From positions 62,001 to 126,000 of the forward strand of contig LATX02000024.1 in the NCBI GenBank assembly GCA_001466705.2: 64,000 nucleotides of DNA, written 5' to 3'. Positions 22,350 to 33,084 of the stretch are shown piece after piece. Every line of letters starts with the position of its first letter. Positions within the stretch are counted from its first letter, which is position 1. The notes under the pieces are model-generated. The model searched no databases and had not been told where the DNA came from. It saw only the letters and a program-made list of their open reading frames with translations. Origin of the DNA: Moniliophthora roreri. Its lineage: Eukaryota > Basidiomycota > Agaricomycetes > Agaricales > Marasmiaceae. The position numbers were made by a program, and so were the translations under genes.

Positions 22350-23632
22350 ATGTTGTTCTCTGCTACTCTCCTCGCCGCCGCCGCCATTGCCAGCTCTGCA
22401 TTCGCGATGGTCTCTGGGTCGAAGTGACTGGTCCCTCTAGTAGCGTCAGCTCAGACAAGCATCTCAAGTCCACTGCTGAAGTGACGAACAACGGTGCGGA
22501 GGCTGTCAATGCTCTTAAATACGGCACTATTCTCGATAGTCTTCCCACTCGTTCCTTCACCGTTTCCAAGGATGGCGCCTCGGTCAATTTCTCTGGTGTC
22601 GAGGTATGTTTCCTTTCTACTGTACCTCCTGCCAAACACGATACGAGCTCACGTTTCCTCAGCTCTCGGTCGCTTTGAACAACGACAATGCCTACGCCGC
22701 CATCGAGACCGGCAAGACGGTCTCTGTTACTCACAAAGGTTGAAGTCACCGGTGACCTCGCGACGAGGAAATGGAAGCGTGCTACTATGACTTGCGATAA
22801 CAAGCAACAGGCTTCTTTAATTGAATCCAGGTAAGAATTGATCTTTTTGCATAAGCATAGGGTTAGATTGATGTGCCTTGTAGCTACGCGGAACGCAAAG
22901 AGCTCGCTAGCCTAGCCTTAGGCTATATCAACTCCAAACGGCGCTGAGGATGAGCTCTTCCAGGCATACTTCGGTGGAAACAGTGTCAGCTCTGGCTGGG
23001 GCTCTCGACAAGGTTGCCAATGAGGACGATAGTAGCAGAACGTATGTATAAGACTTGAGCTCGTCTCTTTCGGCCTTTGATAGGTGCTCATCTGCTTTCT
23101 AGCTTGAGCTATGTGGATGAACGAAAGGTCTGCGATGGCAACATGATCGCGTACATCCCCATCGCTACTACCGCCGTGAGTATTTCTTCTAATTGATACG
23201 GATTAATAGCGCCGACGAATGCGTTGTTCAGATCTACTCCTGCGACATCTTTTTCGATGAGGTTGCCACCGATTCTCTGCAGAAGTGGTACTGTTAACGA
23301 CCGGGGTGGTAAGGCTTTGCTTTTTGTTCGTCGCCCTTATTCATCGTGACTTAAGTTTCAAGCAGGTACTACTCTTCACAAGGCAAATCCTGGGTCACGA
23401 TTACTATGATTCCTACTCGTTATTTCTTTGCCGCTCGTCTACAAATGACACACACTACAAGCAACGCAGACAATATTATCTACGGCTGTCCAGATGACCA
23501 GGCGTTGTCTGATCCGAAGATCATCAATGCAACTTCAACGTATGGGGTTTCCATTCAGAGTTGCCGGCTTTTACTGACTTACTTGTCGAATAGTGCTTCG
23601 TGACTCGAATCTACTCGGATACGCAATACTAA
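22350..23632 (+). pseudogene. M35 deuterolysin-type metalloprotease, decayed
   Basis: Begins with a signal peptide (MLFSATLLAAAAIASSAFA). A frame change near 22406 leads into LWVEVTGPSSSVSSD, NNGAEAVNALKYGTILDSLP and FTVSKDGASVNFSGVE, the propeptide pattern of basidiomycete M35 proteases. Later pieces include YAERKELASLALGYI, FGGNSVSSGW, CDGNMIAYIPIATTA (about 23132-23175), IYSCDIFFDEVATDSL and YGCPDDQALSDPKIINA. The zinc site is lost: where the family has LHExTH this copy reads LHKAN, with the frame shifting again before and after. These secreted zinc endopeptidases digest protein outside the cell; this copy is inactive as read. It lies close to the symmetry axis of the inverted island. Confidence 0.78.
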
Positions 23633-23816
23633 ATGGCGAAGATGAAAAATGAAGGTGGCGGACTGATAATCATTTATGTATAGCAAGTTTGTGCAAATTG
23701 CAATATCGATGAAATAAGTGCTTGCCTGTGCTCTATGAACATGAGGATAGACTGGGATTACGAAGGACATCTCGACATTACATCGGGTATGAGCACCTGC
23801 ACTGAAGCAGAAAATA

Positions 23817-26535
23817 TTAATCTGACCACCCTTCTTCACTTTCAGTGCTGCTACACCCGCATTCTTCACTTTCCGTGTCTTCCTCGCTTCCTGTGTCTTC
23901 TCCGCTTTCAGTGTCATCACTTTCAGTGTCTTCCTCGCTTCCTGTATCTTCTTCGCTTTCAGTGTCCTCACTTTCCGTCTCTTCTTTACTTCCCATGTTT
24001 GCTTCACTGTCTTCACTTGAAGCATTGTTGTCATCAAAGCAGTGGACCTGTTGCAACCGCTCCTCGAGCGGAGAGGTTTGAGACTTGTATTCGGATGGAA
24101 AGGACTATAACACATCATAGTCAGTACATGTGCGAAAACGAGAGCACATTAGCATTAGGCTTACTTTTAGCCACTTTATAATGCCATCCCGATCAGCCTC
24201 AGATACAACCTTAGAGAGAAGCGGAGGTAGTAGTTTGAGAAACTCTGGACAGGGACCGCAGATGCTCAAGAGTGTATGACAAGGTTGCCATGGTTCATCG
24301 CCCCGATGTGAGCGGTGGGCAAGGCATTGGGTCCGATTATCCGAGTACCAACGCTTGACATCATGCAATGCGATGCGAGTTGGTTCCCTGAAGGCGACAC
24401 TGGTTTGAACATGGTATACTTCGCCAGAGGGTGACTCGGAGCATGGCCAAGACAAAAGGGATGAAGCCTTGTCCAAACGAGTACAGCGACAGTCATTACC
24501 AAACGCAGTCACGTCAAAGTCTTCTCGACGAAAGAAGTCCAGGAACCCCTTGTTTCGTCGCCCTGCCCCGGGTCGTGGTGGATTTGCAACTCCAATGAGA
24601 GAGTAAGCCAAAGCGGTTGCAGCAGCTTCTAGAGCTTGGGGTTGCACCTGTGGTAACGATATCTTCACAGAGAACCCAGTCCTGTAATCGGAGAAGCGTT
24701 GTATCACATCGGCATATACATCAGCATCCACCTATCAATCGGATTAGCCTCATGTATAAGCGAGATCGCTCTGAAGTTGCTGGAATGTACGATACGAACC
24801 GATAAGCGTTGCAATAGGTACTCTGTTTGCAGGAAGAAGGTCCGTATCCGATCATATTGACAAATTTTAATGTATGATCCAAGGCTCGCTGTAAAATCAA
24901 CACTTCGAAGAGCATCCAGAACTTCCACGTCAAGAACACTGTTGGAACAATGGTATCCCCAGTCGTTCCATACTGCACAAAAGACGGAGCGCCTACATAT
25001 ATTGATAGCAATGAGTTAATCATGATATCATTTCACCAGAGCTGCAAACTTACTGCGCTGGGGGTAATGCACCTTCATATCCATCATGTATGTGAAAGTA
25101 GTGATTAAAGGCGCGAAGGAATTGACACGCGATGATTCTATGCTGATTTGGTTTATCTCCTATGAAAAAATAACCAGAACGCGTTTCGTCACGGCAAAAG
25201 TCACCAAACGATGCGTGGAAGAAGTGAATTTCATCGTCGAGGCCGCCAATTTCGAGGATCGAGTGCATTCCGCGTAATGTCGAGATAACTTCCCCCTCAC
25301 GGAGTATCAGCAATGTTTCGATGATTCGTGGTGTGAGAGGCAGAGGTGGATATCGCTGTAAACGTGGAAACAACAAAAGAGCTCGGAGAACTTCCCGCAC
25401 CCTTGACTGTTGAGGGTTGGAAGAGAGGATCTGATGGTAAAGCACATCTAGATCATGGAAAGGTGATCTCAACTCTGGATGTGGATCAGGATGGAGAACG
25501 AGCTCCAACTGTGTGCATGGGTTGGTATATTCGTCGTCCACAAACTTGATGACGGTAGTGGCATAGATGAACTGCCCGGATGCTTTCTGCACGAGTTCGT
25601 AGACGATTCCACGAGCAGGCCATGGTACTGGGAACTGGATATGGCGATTGCGAGGACTCCCCCGGATTCGTTCAAACTCGTTGTCGAGAAACATTTTAAT
25701 ATCGCGATTTGGTCGGAATTTTTCATCAAGAACCACGCGACGTAGATATGGGCGAAAAGGGTCGGCGTTGAATGCTTCCTGGATGGCAGGCTCAGGCCTA
25801 CTGCAGATGAGGAAACGTAGCCGTATGGACTCTGAAAGCACTGTAGCTAGGATGAAAAGGATCCGTTGCTGCTCCTGGCTCCCATCGCATTCATCCAATC
25901 CGTCTATGATGATGAGCCACGGGTGATCATATTGCTGCATCAAGAACCAACAAGGCTCAAAGATGAGCTTCCGGAACTGCTCTTCATACGAGGCTTGTAA
26001 AAGGGCAGGGTTGTCCCTGATCACCCGACCGATCGGTTCCCGAAGCTCTGGGATGGTGAACGTAAGTTCGTAGGCGATTGTGAGAAACAATGATTGAGCA
26101 GTATTCCTCCTCGTATCACTTCGCGAAAAGAAGAAACTGGAAACAAGGTAGCTTGCTTGCTGACCCGTTTCTGCAATGGTTTGGGCAAGTGCTGATTTGC
26201 CTGCACCAGCTGGACCGTATAGCCAGAATACACGATCTTCTAGTGATGGACTATGAATCCATTGGTTAAGGACGTTTAGCACCCCCCGACGAGTGCCCGG
26301 ATGACATTTTGGAGGCGGGTAGCGAGCTTCTGAGTTATGGCCTGCACCTACATCCTTAACAGCCAGCCACAGTGCTTGAAGAGCTGTATAAAGCGATATT
26401 ATTAATGCAAGCCTAGGATTAACCTGGAAATCACGCACGATCTGCCGAATTATAGTAGTTATTAACATCCCGACCTGCATTATTGAATTGTCCGTCGTAG
26501 ATCTGAAGGCCTTGGACTTTGGTGAACATCGGCAT
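23817..26535 (-). CDS. NACHT STAND protein (NLR-like) with novel C-terminal module and acidic tail
   Basis: Five exons (26439-26535, 25054-26383, 24800-24992, 24165-24731, 23817-24104) join to 825 codons (824 aa). Exon 1 codes a 32-residue N-terminus with the same motif as the double-NACHT gene (LQIYDGQFNNAGRDVNNYY). Exon 2 has an intact NACHT: Walker A GPAGAGKSALAQTI, Walker B IIIDGLDEC, arginine-rich CSRPEP sensor region, and HASFGDFC. Exon 3 gives WNDWGYHCSNSV and LDALRSVDF. Exon 4 holds a module (DVIQRFSDYRTGF, VYHVQTSVAF, TLLSICGPCPEFLKLLPP) that I do not recognise from any named domain but whose relics occur at 12.1-12.6 kb and about 31.4 kb. Exon 5 ends in Glu/Asp/Ser/Thr repeats. No ankyrin, WD or TPR repeats were seen. 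Probably a cytosolic ATP-driven switch; ligand unknown. Confidence 0.8.
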
Positions 26536-27483
26536 TCTGCCCTGCGATAAGAACGAAGAGAAGAGTGTGTTCAACACGTTCTTCTCTGGATACAGCAGTT
26601 TTCGAGTTCTATATTTTCCATTAAGTCAGTGGCGGACAGCTGTCAGACCCATGTCCAAAATTTCAATCAGCATGACTTCTTTGGGTATCGTCAGTCGTAG
26701 GAAAAGGTTTAGTCTATGTACCCACCTGACAGTGACCATGAATACATTCCTCCCGCAACGACTTCAACGAGCGCCCAAACCGGGACCTTTCTATCACCAT
26801 GGGGTGGGCGAAATCAAGGGAATTCCGTACTTCGAGGCTCGATTATCACACAGACGCCGTTTCTAGCTTGAGTACAATGAAGGGAAAGGCGAGCAGCACC
26901 GCTTGAGGTTGTTACTGTTGGCCATAGGCCAGCATCGCACTGAATACGTGCTTGGATTTTGATCACGTCCTTGGTACAAGCGGTGACAGTGTACTACCTA
27001 GGGATAGCGAGGCATCTTCTAAGTTCAGAGATTCCAGACTCCCGATTATAGTACGAGCATACGTCTTTCTGTTATTCATGATTATCAGCATGTACAACTC
27101 CACAATAAAAGGAAGGACGAAAGACTCACTGTGTCCAAAACATCGACATCCAGGCTAAGCGTCCATCCTGCTAATTATTCCTCGAACGATTTCCGGCTTG
27201 AGCGAGTGTTTCTGCAGTACTTCGTAGTGATAGTCAAGGGAAAAACGCTACGCCTGATGCATGCTTGGCGCGCGCTTACATACGACATGCACTTGAATGC
27301 TGCACACTACTAATCTCCCCGAGTGATACCTAAAGCATGTAGGACAACTCGCTATAAAAGTAACATAGCTAACTTTCGATGGATGAAAACGCTGTGTCTT
27401 GGTCGTTTCTCCCTTCGCTCGATGTATCATCCGTATATTTTCGCGACTAGCTAGGACATGCATCTACTAGGATACCTCTGCAC
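26536..27483. other. Intergenic region, no gene seen
   Basis: About 950 bp between the NACHT gene (promoter side) and the 3' end of the right PalI-like gene. Only short frames without features. Confidence 0.5.
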
Positions 27484-28313
27484 TCACGAACCTCCCCCTT
27501 GAACAGGGACAGGAACAGGATGCCCAATTTTGTCAACCGTTATACTCTTCCCTCTCGGTAATCTCCTTGGTCTGCTCCTTGGTCTGCTCCTTGGTCTCCT
27601 CATAGGGTCTCGAGGCCAACACCCCCATATCCCACAACATGGCGCAAAGGTAGCGATCCAAAGTAGTATAACGGCCCCCAAAGTCAGCCACGGAACGTTA
27701 CCCCACCCCATTGTATCAGAATGAACACGAGAAATCAAAACAACATCAATGATAAAAGTGGCGGTGGCGAGACACACGCTGAGAACGACAGCCGAGTTGA
27801 TGAGCACCAGCCTTGGGGCACTGGTGGCGATACTGCGTTCACAGATTCGTCCGAGGGAGAACAATAAGGCTAGGAAGCAAATGATGCAGGCTGAATATGT
27901 AGGGGTTGTTAGCCCTGCCATGTTGAAGAAGGGACGATGCTCACTGATGGGGTGGGGGATGAATGCGCCGATCGGAATGCGAGAGCTGTGCCTACGAGTT
28001 CGCTTAAGTATTCGCTAGTTATGGGCGCGTAGCGCTCACAGGTCCTCAGTCAAAGCATAATTGAACTGCGATACACATGTCCTTCAAAATTAAAGAGTTA
28101 ACTTCAACAAAAGATCATATTCATACTGGGCACTCTCCCGTTCGAGAAACAATACCCAAAAACACCAAATCTGAGTCCCGGTAAGCTGAATAGGTAAATA
28201 GACTTGATAACTGGTACACATAACGTTCCGAGGAAGAGGAGGATGAAGGCTGGGAAGAGCATGATTGGCGTGCGTATCATGATCCATAGCAGCCAGACAG
28301 GACTTGGGTGCAT
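27484..28313 (-). pseudogene. SUR7/PalI-family membrane protein, right inverted copy with lost splice donor
   Basis: Mirrors the gene at 20389-21149. Exon 1 starts MHPSPVWLLWIM (28313) and keeps FPAFILLFLGTLCVPVI and FGVFGYC. Exon 2 (27945-27991) is two codons shorter than its partner. Exon 3 (27484-27890) carries the three remaining helices with APCCGIWGC and an Arg/Pro tail made of a 14-bp tandem repeat (about 27555-27600). The intron-1 donor that reads GTGAGT in the left copy reads GAGAGT here (28137-28132), so normal splicing of exon 1 should fail and reading through stops at 28104. A nearby alternative donor is possible, so the gene may be altered and not dead. Confidence 0.65.
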
Positions 28314-28946
28314 TTTCGGGCAGGGTTCAAGGTCAAGGCTCGAGAACGTCGAACAGCATTTCTTCAGCGTGACACTGGGATTTGGGAATACTGTTGGGTT
28401 ATAAGAATCACGGGTAACTTGGGCGAGCTCCAGTAGGCCTAGTGACACGTCAGGAGTGTCATCAGACCAGAGCGCAAGACGAAAAGAACATACCATAATC
28501 CATCCCAGTCTAGGATTTCCTTTTGACTCTCAGTACCCGTCTATTCTCGCACACAGTATTCTGCCTTCTTGTTAACCATCTTGACACTGCCAATAAAGGA
28601 ATAAAACTTGTGCTTGACTTTGGGGGCATTGCAGTAGATGTGGAGGTTGGAAAGAAAGAAGGAGGCGCGGGAAAGGTTGGTACCGAGGAAATAGTGCACG
28701 GACCGTCGGTTACTAGGGATTCACGATTCTTGAGTCGCGATTGCGCACACGAAGTTGGAACTTCCCTTGTGCCATATCGTGAATCTAGAAAACGAAGGAC
28801 GATCCAGGTCACGTCAGGCTCTCATTGGACAGCGTTGGTAAATCGTATACAATGTCACCGAGGCACATCTCACCGATCTCAACAAATTTTGTGAATACAG
28901 GTGCATATTTTAGCGGCCTTCTATTGTCTTTATAACGGCCTTCCCG
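28314..28946. other. Divergent spacer between right PalI-like copy and HET gene
   Basis: No gene called. Overlapping open frames of about 100-120 codons on both strands show no domain. The part next to the PalI-like start resembles the upstream part of the left copy (gattcttat, cccag/tcc tracts). Confidence 0.4.
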
Positions 28947-31284
28947 ATGTCGCTTGCATCGGACATTCACTCTCAGATCCGGCTTTCATGCCCTGACTTC
29001 ATTCCATTCACCCTTCGCTATCTCTGCACCGACGTTCCATACGACTACAAACCCGGCGGTTTTCAAGACTTCCCTGAGCGACAGGGTTGGATCGTCTATG
29101 GCGAGTCAGGAAAGCCGGAGCTTTTCAAGTTCACGCTCCTCGATGGCACCGATTCACCCCTCAAACTTGCAGAAAAGGTTGCCTTACTGCAAGCTTGGAT
29201 GTTCTTTGGGGTGATTGCAGAGGCGTCATCTATCTGCGGCCTCGAGATCAACGTCGAGGACGAATTCGTCTCGACTACAAAGGAAGGCCGCAAGGTTGTT
29301 GGAACTTCGCCATTGAATGGCCTTGCTGAGAGATGGATCGAAAGTGCAGCAAGCACGCCGGAGGGTTTAGAGGCTTGCTGCTCCAAGATTCGAGCACTCT
29401 GCCAATTTTTAGAGCCTAGGATCTTCAATTTACGCGATCAGGAAAATAAAGTTCGACTCTATACCTATGACGAAGCTGAAGTATTGTTCTCGATTGAACT
29501 TGCCTATCGTGTCCTTTTGCTTTCATTAATCAGGTCAGGGTTGTATGACACAGAGACTATACGACCTCTGCACAAAGCAAAGTTCTACGATTATCAGCTT
29601 CGGCTTCATATGCGAGGCTGGAGGCAACTGCAGAAACAGGGGTGGTGTTCTAGTGAAATGAGGATGCTGTCGTCGCTCAATCGGGAGTTGCCATATGCCT
29701 TCTTTGCAGCAACTATAAAGCGGCACTCACTGGACCATCGGGAATGTGGAAGCTTTCGATGCAATGCTGACCAGATCAACGAGGATGTCTACAAGACCAC
29801 TCATGTAGATCTCGAGTGCGATGGGACATGTGAATCCGTCGGCATGGACGTCAATGCGCTTTGCTCTATCCTTTCACGCGGCGAAATTCCTGTCATCTCA
29901 GTTTCACAGAACCTAGAGGTCAAGGTTGTTGAAAGTCGCAGCTTTGTTGCCATTTCCCATGTATGTAAGTTAAACACATTCAAGTTTTTTGGTTTTTAGT
30001 GGCTGATTGTTTATAGGGTCCCATGGATTGGGCAATCCTTGGAAGAATGAAATCCCCCTTTGCCAGTTACGACGCATCCGAGATCACATACTCATGGTCG
30101 ACAAAACATTCCAGCTCGGCCTTTGTCCTGAACCCGAGAATATGTGTCACTTCTGGCTGGACACACTCTGCATACCCGTTAGTAAAGATCTCAAAACCTA
30201 TCGAAAGAAAGCCATCACACTGATGGGGCGTACCTATCGAGATGCGTCCGCCGTCTTGGTCCTTGACCGGGAGCTCAGGGAGGTAGACACTCGGACGACA
30301 ACACTCCTAGAGCAGTTGCTCTGGTTTGTATTCAGCGGCTGGATGCGGCGCCTATGGACACTACAAGAAGCCGCATTGGCAAGTGACCTATTCATCGTAA
30401 TGAAAGATGGTCCCCAGAGGTTCGTGAGATTCCAAGATGGCGGGATACTCAGCGCCAACAAGTGGAAACGGACGAGACTAGCAGCGGTGCCTGAAGCGAG
30501 TGATCTCGAGAAGGATATTCTCTTATACCGTGAATTGGAGCTACTGATACAGCGTCGAATCCCTCTAGTGCGATACCTTGAAAAAGTAAATGTCAGCAAG
30601 GAGTATCAAACCCCCTACCAGTATCTGTGTGCTGCTACCGAACGGCGGTGCACCAGTAAACCCGAAGACGAACCCCTGATTCTTGCTACGATGATGGGTC
30701 AAAATGTGGTACGGATCCTCGCCGAAGACGATGTTGAGATGAGGATGGCGATATGGCATCAGGAGATGCGATTAATTCCATCTGAGATCATATTTCTTCA
30801 TTCCGACATCCGCCGCCTCACCAAGTCCCCGTATCGTTGGGCGCCTGCCTCCCTTATGGAGAACGAGATTGCTGCTCCGCTCTACCGTGGCATTGGAGTC
30901 TGTGATTCCAAAGGGCTGCATGTCCAATATGCAGGCTATATTCTTTCAGAAGAGCAGGAACGAACAGCCGCTGCCATAGAGGATCGTTGGTACCTCCATG
31001 ATCGCAGAAACGACACCGTACATAAGGTACGCCATTGCATGGAGTTTGTGCTCCCGGAAAAGTGCGCCATACTGTTTGACTTGGAGTATAGCGGATCTGG
31101 GGCCGTGATGGAGATAGAAGGTGAACAGCATCGAGGAGACGAAACGGAATACGTTGGTACTATCATCGGTCGACTCGAGTTTTTCAAGAAGCTGGGAATG
31201 GCACCGGGGAAGGCCATAAATCCTGGTAGAGATGTTATTGATTGTAGAAGAACCGAACCGACGCAGATGTGGTGTATCACATAG
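28947..31284 (+). CDS. HET-domain (heterokaryon incompatibility) protein
   Basis: Two exons (28947-29964, 30017-31284) give 762 codons (761 aa). The intron falls inside the first HET block, rebuilding FVAISHVWSHGLGNP. The other HET blocks follow: LCQLRRIRDHI, FWLDTLCIPV, KAITLMGRTYRDASAVLVLD, and WMRRLWTLQEAALA. About 320 residues precede the HET domain without a recognised fold; a cysteine/histidine cluster (HRECGSFRCNADQ ... LECDGTCE) sits just before it. HET proteins trigger cell death after fusion of unlike individuals in ascomycetes; many basidiomycete copies have unknown roles. Its place beside NACHT genes fits a self/non-self recognition island. The N-terminal part does not share the NACHT genes' Asn/Gly motif. 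Confidence 0.88.
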
Positions 31285-31329
31285 TTGACTAATTATTCCA
31301 CTGCCAGGATCTAGGATGAAAAGCTCTAT

Positions 31330-31560
31330 GTATAAGTAGATGCGTGTCCGACAACTATGCTTCCAAGTCCTTCCGAAGTCATTAGCTGCTGCAGCTTTAC
31401 AATGCTTGCCCGTAGATATCCAAGGGTGTACAGAGAAGATATATAGGTGGATTCGGATTCTTTGACACCCGCTGGCGCTGGCTATTGCAGTAGTCAATGA
31501 TTCATTATAGCGGCTTCGGCGATATTTGAACATGATGTACTTCGCCAGAGATAGAAAAAT
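31330..31560 (-). pseudogene. Second relic of the NACHT C-terminal module
   Basis: On the reverse strand GEVHHVQIS, followed at once by stops, and a SLYTLGYLRAS remnant align in order with GEVYHVQTS and CHTLLSICGP of the NACHT gene at 23817-26535. At DNA level a stretch of about 40 bp around 31525-31560 (tttgaacatgatgtacttcgccagag) is close to 24397-24432. Too short and interrupted to code. Confidence 0.5.
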
Positions 31561-31793
31561 CAAGGATCGCAGGAAATTCCGGGGAATGTCCGTCAAAGGA
31601 ATGTTGTGGTGAGCGTTAAGAGCGTTGAGAAGGACGTGCGAAAGGCTTTGTCAGAGCGTTTTGACGCGTCGTCGCTACCCTGAACGATGAGCTTGATCCG
31701 CAACGTGTAGTAACCTGACTCTCTTCTCCCTTCAGAGGACCGTTCACCTAGATTTGGGTTCTCCAATATTGATTACTCGTTCACCTCGTAATC

Positions 31794-32838
31794 ATGCTCC
31801 CCGCGATTTACATTAAAAATGACCACAATCGTAGGACGTCCGTCTTCTTCAACGGGAAGAATATCATGTCATATTCAGACCGCCCTACCGTGTCCAAGGT
31901 TCTCGATGCGCTTCGTGATTATAGCCGGAATTCAATGCAAGAATCGATGTCTTCGTCTTACCGGAATATATACCCTTCCCCTGGGCCCAATCCCTCCAGC
32001 TCAGATCCTTTGAAACCCCTTAAACCAGACCCCAACCCCAACCCCAACCCCGAGCAGGAAGAACAATTAAAGAACAAATTTGAATCTTCAACCGGGCGCT
32101 CGGTTGACATCGCCGTTATACGCTATGCCTTATCTTGGTTTCCACGTCCTGTGTATGCTGCAGAGTACATCAAAGGTGTTCTTAAGTTTCGAGGGTGGCC
32201 AGGATATCAAAGCTGTGTCGGCATGAGGATGTTGGGGTGGGATAAAGTGCCTGTAGAGGTGAGCAGTTCGCATTTTGCTTTATTATGGTATTTCCGGATA
32301 CGTCCAGGACACCCAGCGGTGCGTCGATACAACTACCATCATCACCACCACCACTCCCTCAAACGACCCAATCATCGTGAGTTACAGCACCGTATTCTGG
32401 CTCTGACTAAAAATTGCACAGGGAACACTACCATTCATGTCCCCTGATATCCTCGACCCCACACAATCCCCTATCCTAAGGAACTTCCATGAAGACGTCA
32501 ATGTCGAGGTTTACCCACAGGATGCTATCCACGACATCTATGCACTGTTGTATGTTCTTGCCTATGTTCAAGTCGATCACGACCTGCTACACTGGCGTCG
32601 CCTTTTTGACTCCCAAGTCACTCTGAATCGTCAAATCGATCACAAGTACGCACTACTCATGATCCCGCGGTATTTCTGGGACTTCATACCACGTCCCTGG
32701 CAAGAAGTCGTAAGGTTGTGGTCTGACCTGTTGGTTGCGGGGTTTGGATGGCGTGCGGTTGAGATGTATTATCTGCATGTGTTGGTGTTGGATATTCTTG
32801 ATGAGAAGATAAAGAGTTTGGGGTGCGGAGCCGGTTAA
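31794..32838 (+). CDS. Truncated kinase-like (FunK1-type) protein, intact right copy
   Basis: Exons 31794-32258, 32308-32376 and 32422-32838 give 317 codons (316 aa). The C-terminal half resembles the activation-segment and C-lobe part of fungal FunK1-type kinases: GTLPFMSPDIL, then AIHDIYALLYVLAY, the position of the (D/H)DLESxxYVL block. No glycine loop, VAIK, HRD or DFG motif is visible, so no catalytic activity is expected. The N-terminal half has a Pro/Asn repeat (PNPNPNP) and the IDIAVIRYALSWF-type segment shared with the left copy. It could be a regulatory fragment or a gene of its own; the call is tentative. The left copy is broken. Confidence 0.6.
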
Positions 32839-33084
32839 AGGAGCGAGGATATATGTGGTCGAAAGGGATAAAGACGGGCTACTGATGGTAATTCGAAGGG
32901 AGTTGGACGAGACATTTCACGCGTCATTGCTTTGTATGAACTCAACTCTGCTGGTCAAGACGTTCTCTCAGATTGTTCGTTGACGCATCGAATTCGTAAT
33001 CATGTATGTATTTGATACAATTATAACGCGGTAGACTACCTAGAAGCGACATTCGTGAATAAATAACAGCGAAGAGAATCTACA

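Noticed and set aside
22363..22803. 146-codon minus-strand frame
   Set aside because: Antisense to the M35 protease relic, whose signal peptide and family motifs are on the plus strand.
23735..24181. 148-codon plus-strand frame rich in Cys/Leu/Pro/His
   Set aside because: Antisense shadow of the acidic repeat exon of the NACHT gene; the repeat keeps all frames open.
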